Of a DNA stretch of 6,311 nucleotides, positions 1 to 4,904 are shown in pieces. The notes under the pieces were generated by a model. It did not search any database. It was given only the letters and a program-made list of their open reading frames with translations, and had not been told where the DNA came from. A program made the translations under genes and the position numbers. The stretch is taken from assembly GCA_020056155.1 (NCBI GenBank), contig JAGVII010000553.1:1-6311 (forward strand), read 5' to 3'. How positions within the stretch are numbered: position 1 is the first letter of the stretch; each line of letters opens with the position of its first letter. This DNA comes from Afipia sp. (lineage in GTDB: Bacteria > Pseudomonadota > Alphaproteobacteria > Rhizobiales > Xanthobacteraceae).

Positions 1-379
1 AAGGACCGACGCAGTCCCTTTGCTTGGAATAGCGGCCCGAATGCAACACTTGCATGCAGACTTTACCACCGTGCTGATGGACAGCATCAGTGATGCGACG
101 AAGTTCGCGAGCTTGCGCACGTTCGGTCAAAATCGGCCCCCCAGGCTCAATCAGACCCGCGCTGTTGGGCGCATAACCGCCGGTAATGATGAGTCCTATC
201 TCCCCCTTGGCGCGCTCGGCAAGGAAAACCGCCATCTTGTGCACGCCGTTGTCCTCCATATCGAGACGGGTGTGCATCGACCCCATGATCATGCGGTTAC
301 GCAACGTGGTCCGCCCTACCTTTAGCGAAGATAGCAAATGAGGGTAAAGCGATGTTCCGGGGCTGGTCGGCGTCAGCAT
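1..379 (-). CDS. fadH: 2,4-dienoyl-CoA reductase (FadH-type NADH:flavin oxidoreductase), 5' part
   Basis: Partial gene reading leftward out of the window; 126 codons are present of roughly 670 expected. The ATG at 379-377 has a GGAGG at 391-387, 7 nt away. Residues 27-37 (RNRMIMGSMHT), the stretch ending ITGGYAP at about 66-71 and QVLHSGRYS at about 110-118 match what I recall of the N-terminal FMN-binding TIM barrel of E. coli FadH (KNRVLMGSMHT, ILHTGRYS). FadH enzymes use NADPH with FMN, FAD and a 4Fe-4S cluster to reduce 2,4-dienoyl-CoA; the cluster cysteines and C-terminal FAD/NAD domain lie outside the window. The frame is open throughout, including across a run of six G (minus strand, near 137-142). 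It is divergent from the acyl-CoA dehydrogenase and shares its operator, so it probably serves the same pathway. Related Old Yellow Enzyme proteins (for example bile-acid reductases BaiCD/BaiH) have similar N-termini, so the exact substrate is open. Confidence 0.88.
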   Translation of the reverse strand, partial: MLTPTSPGTSLYPHLLSSLKVGRTTLRNRMIMGSMHTRLDMEDNGVHKMAVFLAERAKGEIGLIITGGYAPNSAGLIEPGGPILTERAQARELRRITDAVHQHGGKVCMQVLHSGRYSKQRDCVGP

Positions 380-399
380 GGACTTGCCTCCGTGGCTGG

Positions 400-427
400 T
401 TGTTAAATTTCTAACAGTTGTTAGACT
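400..427 (+). promoter_or_regulatory. Predicted promoter of the acyl-CoA dehydrogenase gene
   Basis: A TTGTTA (400-405) and a TAGACT (422-427) are separated by 16 nt; each matches the sigma70 consensus at four of six positions. A transcript would start near 434 and give a leader of about 35 nt before the ATG at 469. The operator 411-424 sits between the boxes and overlaps the -10, so a bound repressor would shut this and the divergent promoter at once. Predicted by eye only. Confidence 0.35.
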
Positions 428-430
428 GAA
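408..430 (-). promoter_or_regulatory. Predicted promoter of the fadH-type gene
   Basis: On the minus strand a TTGCAT (435-430) and a TAGAAA (413-408) are spaced by 16 nt and would start transcription near position 400, just ahead of the ribosome binding site at 391-387. The palindromic operator 411-424 falls between the two boxes and overlaps the -10 box, which is a classic repressor arrangement. Both boxes are imperfect matches to the sigma70 consensus, so this is a prediction by eye. Confidence 0.35.
411..424. promoter_or_regulatory. Operator copy 1, CTAAC-N4-GTTAG palindrome
   Basis: CTAACAGTTGTTAG is an inverted repeat with 6-bp arms (CTAACA/TGTTAG) around a 2-bp centre. It lies in the 89-bp divergent region between the fadH-type gene and the acyl-CoA dehydrogenase. 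The same core recurs at 2561-2574 and, with one change, at 2657-2670; copies 1 and 2 also share the flank AATTT immediately before CTAAC. Short palindromes of this shape in front of acyl-CoA genes are typical targets of TetR-family repressors such as PsrA, which binds a CAAAC/GTTTG-type site. The regulator itself is not in the window. Confidence 0.6.
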
Positions 431-468
431 TGCAAGAACTGAAGATCACCTAGATGGGAGGAATCGCG

Positions 469-1659
469 ATGGATTACGCGCTTAGCGAGCAGCAGCAGGC
501 TTTTCAGGAAACCGCGAAGCGTTTCGCGAAGGACAAGCTGGGCCCCCACTATCAGAGGCGGGCAAGGGAACACCGCATCGATCGTGCCATGCTGAAACAA
601 ATGGGGTCACTCGGCCTGATTGGCGCCGATCTGCCGGAAAAATACGGCGGCCTTGGCGAGAGCAGCGTGACGGCAGGCATTATTGTCGAGCAGATCGCTT
701 ATGGAGACTTCAACGCCAGCTACGTCCAACTTCTGGCGTCACTGCTCGGCGGAATGCTCGCAGAGCACGCCTCGCCCGAAATCGCTCAGGAGTGGCTACC
801 GCAAGTGGCCCGGGGTGAGAAGATCATCGGCCTCGGCCTGACCGAGCCGCGGGGCGGTTCGGACGCTGCCAACCTCATTTTGCGAGCTGAAAAATCGGGA
901 AATGGCTATCGCCTCAACGGTGAAAAGACTTCCATGAGTTTTTCAGATCAATGCGACGCAGCAGTCATCTTTGCCCGAACCGGGAAGGTCGAAGACGGCG
1001 CACGTGGCGTCAGCGCATTCTTTGTCGATCTGGCGCAGAGCGGAATCACGCGGACGCATTTTGATGACATCGGTACCAAACCTGTCGGACGCGGCTCGGT
1101 GTTCTTCGACGACGTCTTCATTCCGGCCGAGTGCCTGATGGCAGAGGAGAACAAGGGATTCTCCAAGATCATGTCAGGCTTCGACTATAGCCGTGCCTTG
1201 ATCGGCCTTGAGTGCATCGGACCTGCCCAGGCTTCGGTCGATGAAGCATGGCAATACTCAACCGAAAGGCTCGCCTTCGAGCGGCCGATCGCGCAGTTTC
1301 AGGGCGTGAGCTTTCCGCTCGCGGAAGCCGAGACCCAGCTCACCATGATGCGGCAGCTTTGCTACTATACGCTTTCGCTCAGAGATCGCGGGCTTGCACA
1401 TACCGCGGAAGCTGCGATGTGCAAATGGTATGTGCCGAAAGTGACCTGCGAGATCATCCACCAGTGCCTCCTCACTCACGGCCACTACGGTTACACCACC
1501 GATCTGCCGTTTCATCAGCGTTACCTCGACGTGATGGGCCTGCAAATCGGCGACGGAACCGCACAAATTCAGAAACTTGTCATCGCACGTGAAAAGGTCG
1601 GTCGTGTCGCGGTTCAATACGCCAAGCAGCCTTCCGAATTGCGGCAGATCTCAAAATGA
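469..1659 (+). CDS. Acyl-CoA dehydrogenase, cyclohexanecarboxyl-CoA dehydrogenase-like
   Basis: Encodes 396 residues, a normal length for a FAD-dependent acyl-CoA dehydrogenase, which oxidises the alpha-beta bond of an acyl-CoA and hands electrons to ETF. An upstream in-frame ATG at 454 exists, but GGAGG at 457-461 lies 7 nt before the ATG at 469, so 469 is chosen. The N-terminal helical domain is followed by the FAD/substrate signature LGLTEPRGGSDA (122-133), the middle beta domain, and the C-terminal helical domain with IGDGTAQIQKLVIAR (360-374). In most of the family that last motif carries the catalytic Glu (YEGT); here it is Asp362. The alternative Glu position used by isovaleryl- and long-chain enzymes (before Arg in helix G) is Ser241. 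The segment IAYGDFNASYVQ (76-87) and the neighbouring AliA-type ligase recall cyclohexanecarboxyl-CoA dehydrogenase (AliB-type); this assignment is from memory of the family and moderate. Divergent from the fadH-type gene. Confidence 0.93.
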   Translation: MDYALSEQQQAFQETAKRFAKDKLGPHYQRRAREHRIDRAMLKQMGSLGLIGADLPEKYGGLGESSVTAGIIVEQIAYGDFNASYVQLLASLLGGMLAEHASPEIAQEWLPQVARGEKIIGLGLTEPRGGSDAANLILRAEKSGNGYRLNGEKTSMSFSDQCDAAVIFARTGKVEDGARGVSAFFVDLAQSGITRTHFDDIGTKPVGRGSVFFDDVFIPAECLMAEENKGFSKIMSGFDYSRALIGLECIGPAQASVDEAWQYSTERLAFERPIAQFQGVSFPLAEAETQLTMMRQLCYYTLSLRDRGLAHTAEAAMCKWYVPKVTCEIIHQCLLTHGHYGYTTDLPFHQRYLDVMGLQIGDGTAQIQKLVIAREKVGRVAVQYAKQPSELRQISK

Positions 1660-1839
1660 GCGTACCTATCGCCCCCATTGCCATCTCTCGGCGAGACGCG
1701 TGCCGCCGTGCGTAGATTTTCGGGCTGGGGCCAATCGGACGATTCCGATCGCGCCATCGATAAACTGCGCGCCCAAGTGTCGTGTTCAGCTCGCACCTGG
1801 ATTCGGCTAGTCAAATCCCGCGGTTTCGTTCGCTCCGGC

Positions 1840-2532
1840 CTACTCCCCTGATTGAGGCGCTCCGAAGGCAGCGTCATCTATTAAGACGCCACCAGTATTC
1901 AATGTCACCAGCGCGGGATATGCAACGCGAAAGTCCTCAAGCATCTTGCCTATCGGAGCGTCGGCGAACCAACCTCGGTCATTGACATATTCCATATGGC
2001 GATGATCGCTCGTGTCGAACTCGTGAAACAACGCGTCGGCCGTACCGTCGAAGATAAGAGGTCGGACTCCAAATCGTTCACATAGCTCCATGTTGAACGC
2101 GGGCGTCACTTTGAACATCTTCCTATCGAGCCAAAGCGCGACGTAGCCGTGATAAATGAAGAGATCAGTCCCCATTAACTCCGTCAGCTTGGGGGAATTC
2201 AGATGGTTGCGAACGTCTGCAAAGCCGATCGCGGCGGGGATTCCCGCTGCGCGCATGGCGGCCGTCAACAATATTGCCTTCGGAACACAAAACGCCGAAG
2301 GCGTTTTGAGAATCTCGCTGGCGCGATAATCGGCTTCGGACAAACTCACCGCGTAGGGGTCGTATCTGATCTGGTCTCGTACCGCGTTAAATAGGAGGAT
2401 TGCCTTCTCGGCCGTCGACCGGTCCTGTTTGTCGCCAGCCACACGCGAGACAAACTCTCTAATCGCAGGTGAGTCGCAATCCACGTAATGCGTTGGAGCG
2501 AGAAATTCCGCGAGGTCCGGGTTGACTTTCAC
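1840..2532 (-). CDS. Transglutaminase-like domain protein
   Basis: Encodes about 230 residues if it starts at the GTG 2532-2530, preceded by GAGG 5 nt upstream. Longer starts are possible (GTG 2556, TTG 2586), but they would place the operator at 2561-2574 and the predicted promoter inside or at the edge of the coding region. The core is a transglutaminase/papain-like fold: SAFCVPKAILLTAAMRAAGIP (79-99) holds the probable nucleophile Cys82, and HGYVALWLDRKMFKVTPAFN (128-147) holds His128. In classical members an Asp follows in a DP motif; here that place reads TPAFN, so the third residue of the triad is not obvious (Asn147 or a later Asp such as Asp162 could serve). No signal peptide or membrane segment is visible, so it is probably cytoplasmic. 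Bacterial members can be amidases or peptidases; the function here is unknown. Convergent with the dehydrogenase and divergent from the acyl-CoA ligases, it shares their operator type. Confidence 0.8.
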   Translation of the reverse strand: MKVNPDLAEFLAPTHYVDCDSPAIREFVSRVAGDKQDRSTAEKAILLFNAVRDQIRYDPYAVSLSEADYRASEILKTPSAFCVPKAILLTAAMRAAGIPAAIGFADVRNHLNSPKLTELMGTDLFIYHGYVALWLDRKMFKVTPAFNMELCERFGVRPLIFDGTADALFHEFDTSDHRHMEYVNDRGWFADAPIGKMLEDFRVAYPALVTLNTGGVLIDDAAFGAPQSGE

Positions 2533-2541
2533 TTGTGCCTC
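2526..2541 (-). promoter_or_regulatory. Ribosome binding site deciding the GTG start at 2532
   Basis: On the minus strand GAGG is followed after 5 nt by GTG (2532-2530). The other candidate starts, GTG at 2556 and TTG at 2586, have no purine-rich site at a good distance. With the predicted promoter at 2586-2558, transcription would start near 2551, which excludes the TTG and makes the 2556 GTG unlikely. Confidence 0.5.
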
Positions 2542-2557
2542 GATTGGTACCTGCACT

Positions 2558-2586
2558 AACCTAACAGACGTTAGAAATTGAGGCAA
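2558..2586 (-). promoter_or_regulatory. Predicted promoter of the transglutaminase-like gene
   Basis: On the minus strand TTGCCT (2586-2581) and TAGGTT (2563-2558) are spaced by 17 nt. The operator 2561-2574 lies between and overlaps the -10, the same layout as in front of the fadH-type gene. The -10 box is a poor match, so support comes mainly from the parallel with the other control region. Confidence 0.3.
2561..2574. promoter_or_regulatory. Operator copy 2, CTAAC-N4-GTTAG palindrome
   Basis: CTAACAGACGTTAG has 5-bp inverted arms identical to those of copy 1 at 411-424 and a different 4-bp centre. Read on the minus strand it is preceded by AATTT, as copy 1 is on the plus strand, so the shared block is AATTTCTAAC-N4-GTTAG. 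It sits about 29 bp before the GTG of the transglutaminase-like gene. Confidence 0.6.
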
Positions 2587-2656
2587 GTCAAATCGGGTTG
2601 CGACCGGCGTCCAAAAGATGGATACCTCATTTGTTGTTCCATACGAATAGATTTAT

Positions 2657-2670
2657 CAAACGATTGTTAG
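2657..2670. promoter_or_regulatory. Operator copy 3, variant CAAAC-N4-GTTAG
   Basis: CAAACGATTGTTAG differs from the other two copies by one base in one arm; read on the minus strand the CTAAC is preceded by GATT, close to the ATTT of the others. The altered arm (CAAAC) equals the arm of the PsrA-type consensus. It lies 6 bp upstream of the predicted -35 box of the ligase operon, a position from which a regulator could block or stimulate polymerase. Confidence 0.5.
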
Positions 2671-2676
2671 AATCGA

Positions 2677-2705
2677 TTGAACTCGCAAGACGAGAGCGTT
2701 AGCAT
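2677..2705 (+). promoter_or_regulatory. Predicted promoter of the acyl-CoA ligase operon
   Basis: TTGAAC (2677-2682) and TAGCAT (2700-2705) are spaced by 17 nt, the best sigma70-like pair in this region (four of six matches in each box). Transcription would begin near 2712, giving a leader of about 125 nt before the ATG at 2838. Operator copy 3 lies directly upstream, and the 13-bp palindrome at 2711-2723 overlaps the expected start. Confidence 0.4.
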
Positions 2706-2710
2706 TAGGC

Positions 2711-2723
2711 GTCCAGGCTGGAC
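2711..2723. repeat. Perfect 13-bp palindrome GTCCAG-G-CTGGAC
   Basis: Two 6-bp arms around a single base form a perfect inverted repeat, placed where the ligase operon transcript is expected to start. Its sequence is unrelated to the CTAAC-N4-GTTAG operators. It could be the site of a second regulator; with a 1-nt centre it could not fold as a full hairpin in RNA. No second copy was noticed in the window. Confidence 0.45.
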
Positions 2724-2837
2724 ACATGCTTATCGGGCGGGCCTGTCCACCGTCTCGTGTTCGATCGGGCATGCGTTCCTATCGGCCGGTAAGTCAATCT
2801 CGAATTGAACTTGACTGCAAATCAGGGAACGTAGTCG

Positions 2838-4805
2838 ATGAATAATCCAACGTCCTATGCATGGACACCTCCGCCGGAGCTAATTGCAACAAGCAATCTG
2901 ACCGCTTTCCTGCGCGCAACCGGATATGACGATTACGATCACCTCGCGTCGAAGGCTGAGGCCGATCCGGCATGGCTAATGGAGGAAGTCTTTAAGTTCT
3001 GCGATGTTCGATTCTATCGCAGTTACGACCAAATGTTGGATCTGTCGCGCGGGCAGCCATGGGCACGCTGGTGCGTCGGCGGGACCACCAACATCGTGCT
3101 GAACTGCATTGACAAGCATCGCAGCACGCCCGTATGGGACCAGACATTTTTGGTCTGGGAGGGTGAAGACAAGCGCGAACAGCGCGCGCTTACCTATCGT
3201 GAATTGGACCGCGGCGTCGGACGGCTTGCGCAGGGACTGCGTGATCTCGGCGTCGGTAAGGGCGATGTGGTCGCTCTCTATTTGCCGAACCTGCCGGAAA
3301 CCTTTATCGCGTTTTTCGCTGTGCTGAAATTGGGCGCGATCCTGATGCCGCTGTTCTCCGGCTTCGGTCCGGCTCCCATGCAAACCCGGCTCAACCATGG
3401 CGGCGCCAAGGCCGTCATCACCGCGAGCGGGACCTGGCGGCGGGGCGCTGCGGCACCGCTCAAATCCGTCCTCGACGTCGCGCTCGAATCCTCACCGACA
3501 GTGCAGCACGTGATCGTCGTCGATCGTGAAGGCCTTAAGATCGAAACCCCGATGCGAAAGGGCCGCGATCACTGGTGGCACGATATCGTCATCGGCAAGG
3601 ACGGCGCTATCGCGACCGCCGAAATGAATGCGGAAGATGCCGCGATTCTGCTGTACACCTCGGGAACCACCGGCGAACCGAAGGGTTGCGTTTGGACCCA
3701 TATCAGCTTCATCGGTTCTATGGTCACACGCGACATGATCATTTGCGCCGATTTCAAATCATCGGACCGTTTTTTCTTTCTCAGTGACATGGGCTGGATG
3801 GTCGGCGCGATGTGCGCATGTATTCCCAGTTTCGCCGGCGCGAGCCTTCTGATCGCCGAAGGCACGCCGGATTTTCCGGACACCGGACGATTCTGGCGGC
3901 TGATCCAGGATCATCGCGTCAGCTATCTCGGAGTATCCCCCACCATAGTCCGTAGTTTGATGCGCTATGGAACGCAGGACGTCGAGCGCCACGATCTGTC
4001 GAGCCTGCGTATGACCGCGTCGGGCGGCGAGGCATGGACCAACGCGCCGTGGCAATGGTTCTTCGAGCATGTCTGCAAGAGAAAGCTTCCAATCATCAAC
4101 ATTTCCGGCGGCACCGAGGTTGGAGGTTGCATCTTCACGGGGACGCCGAACCATCCGATGAACCCCGGTTCGTTCTCCCGTCCGGCGCTCGGTGTCGGCG
4201 CGGACATCGTGGACATGTCCGGCAAGAGCTTGCCGCCCGGCGAAGTCGGCGAACTGGTGCTCCGCCAGGCGTCGATCGGATTGACCAAGAGCTTGTGGAA
4301 GGCCGATGCGCGCTATGTCGAAAGCTACTGGAGCACGCTTCCCGGCCTTTGGGTGCATGGCGATTTTGCGATGCGCGGCCATGATGGGCTTTACTATATT
4401 CTCGGGCGCTCCGACGACACCATCAAGATTTCAGGCAAGCGGACCGGGCCGTCCGAGCTCGAAGGCATTTTGATCGACACCGGCAAGGTCTCCGAGGCGG
4501 CGGTGTTCGGTATTCCGCACCCGGTAAAGGGTTCGGCGATCGTTTGTGCCTGCGTGCTCATGCCAGGTACGAACGTCGAGAGTGATATTGCGAACGAGCT
4601 CTCATCCGCTATCGTGAATGGCATGGGAGCATCGTATCGGCCGGAGAAGATAATTTTTGTGGATGATCTGCCTCGAACCCGCAACATGAAGATCATGCGC
4701 CGGGTGCTGCGAGCAGTGTTCGAAAGCAAGGATCCCGGCGATCTTTCCGCACTCGCCAATCCCGAAGCAGTTGACAGGCTTCGCGAGAAACTTGGCGCCG
4801 CATAA
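2838..4805 (+). CDS. Acyl-CoA synthetase, acetyl-CoA-synthetase-like (AMP-forming)
   Basis: Encodes 655 residues, the usual size of AcsA or acetoacetyl-CoA synthetase. The ATG is preceded by AGGGA at 2824-2828 (9 nt). These cytoplasmic enzymes make an acyl-AMP from ATP and a carboxylate, then the CoA thioester. An ACS-type N-terminal extension covers about residues 1-110. The ATP loop is LYTSGTTGEPKG (272-283), the adenine motif is NISGGTE (421-427), Asp509 in VHGDF binds ribose, GRSDD is 523-527, and Lys618 in PRTRNMKIMRR is the adenylation lysine. In acetyl-CoA synthetase the adenine motif reads WWQTE, whose second Trp closes the acetate pocket; here Gly424 takes that place, so a larger acid is expected and true acetyl-CoA synthetase is unlikely. 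The motif looks more like acetoacetyl-CoA synthetase (SGGTD) or plant acyl-activating enzymes. It is first in a probable operon with the AliA-type ligase. Substrate unknown. Confidence 0.92.
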   Translation: MNNPTSYAWTPPPELIATSNLTAFLRATGYDDYDHLASKAEADPAWLMEEVFKFCDVRFYRSYDQMLDLSRGQPWARWCVGGTTNIVLNCIDKHRSTPVWDQTFLVWEGEDKREQRALTYRELDRGVGRLAQGLRDLGVGKGDVVALYLPNLPETFIAFFAVLKLGAILMPLFSGFGPAPMQTRLNHGGAKAVITASGTWRRGAAAPLKSVLDVALESSPTVQHVIVVDREGLKIETPMRKGRDHWWHDIVIGKDGAIATAEMNAEDAAILLYTSGTTGEPKGCVWTHISFIGSMVTRDMIICADFKSSDRFFFLSDMGWMVGAMCACIPSFAGASLLIAEGTPDFPDTGRFWRLIQDHRVSYLGVSPTIVRSLMRYGTQDVERHDLSSLRMTASGGEAWTNAPWQWFFEHVCKRKLPIINISGGTEVGGCIFTGTPNHPMNPGSFSRPALGVGADIVDMSGKSLPPGEVGELVLRQASIGLTKSLWKADARYVESYWSTLPGLWVHGDFAMRGHDGLYYILGRSDDTIKISGKRTGPSELEGILIDTGKVSEAAVFGIPHPVKGSAIVCACVLMPGTNVESDIANELSSAIVNGMGASYRPEKIIFVDDLPRTRNMKIMRRVLRAVFESKDPGDLSALANPEAVDRLREKLGAA

Positions 4806-4853
4806 ACCACGGAGAAAATGGCGAGCTGTCGGGCTGGGTGGAAGCGGACTTTT

Positions 4854-4874
4854 TACCGGGCCCCGACCCCGGTA
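4854..4874 (+). repeat. GC-rich hairpin between the two ligase genes
   Basis: TACCGGG (4854-4860) and CCCGGTA (4868-4874) are perfect 7-bp inverted arms around a 7-nt loop, 49 nt after the stop of the first ligase and 16 nt before the AGGAG site of the second. No T tract follows, so it is not an intrinsic terminator in the usual sense. A role in RNA processing, stability or different expression of the two ligases is possible. Confidence 0.45.
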
Positions 4875-4904
4875 CTCCAAGGATTTCATAAGGAGAGGCG
4901 TACA

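Larger units (their letters stand above)
2533..2837. other. Divergent intergenic control region (305 bp)
   Basis: This gap between the transglutaminase-like gene and the ligase operon has no convincing small gene on either strand. It holds two operators of the CTAAC-N4-GTTAG type (2561-2574 and 2657-2670), one predicted promoter in each direction, a 13-bp palindrome (2711-2723) at the expected start of the rightward transcript, and a weak inverted repeat AGTCAA (2792-2797) / TTGACT (2811-2816) just before the ligase ribosome binding site AGGGA (2824-2828). It is visibly more AT-rich than the coding regions around it. Confidence 0.6.

Noticed and set aside
137..142. Possible frameshift in the fadH-type gene at a G run (minus strand)
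   Set aside because: A count of five G would give an early stop, but the sequence shows six C on the plus strand and the frame stays open with FadH-like residues on both sides.
20..325. Plus-strand open frame of 101 codons at the left edge
   Set aside because: It overlaps the FadH-type coding sequence on the other strand, which has clear family motifs and a good ribosome binding site; the plus-strand frame has no recognisable protein features.
454..468. Earlier in-frame ATG for the acyl-CoA dehydrogenase
   Set aside because: The ATG at 454 overlaps the Shine-Dalgarno GGAGG (457-461) that serves the ATG at 469, and it has no site of its own.
1734..1749. Inverted repeat ATCGGA / TCCGAT as a terminator between the convergent genes
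   Set aside because: The stem is only 6 bp, not GC-rich, and no T run follows on either strand; too weak to call.
2792..2816. AGTCAA ... TTGACT inverted repeat before the first ligase
   Set aside because: Six-bp arms with a 13-bp spacer in an AT-rich stretch can arise by chance; noted in the intergenic entry but not called as an operator.
3759..4382. Minus-strand open frame of 207 codons inside the first ligase
   Set aside because: It lies wholly opposite a motif-rich ligase gene, has no ribosome binding site I can see and no recognisable domain; typical antisense shadow in GC-rich DNA.
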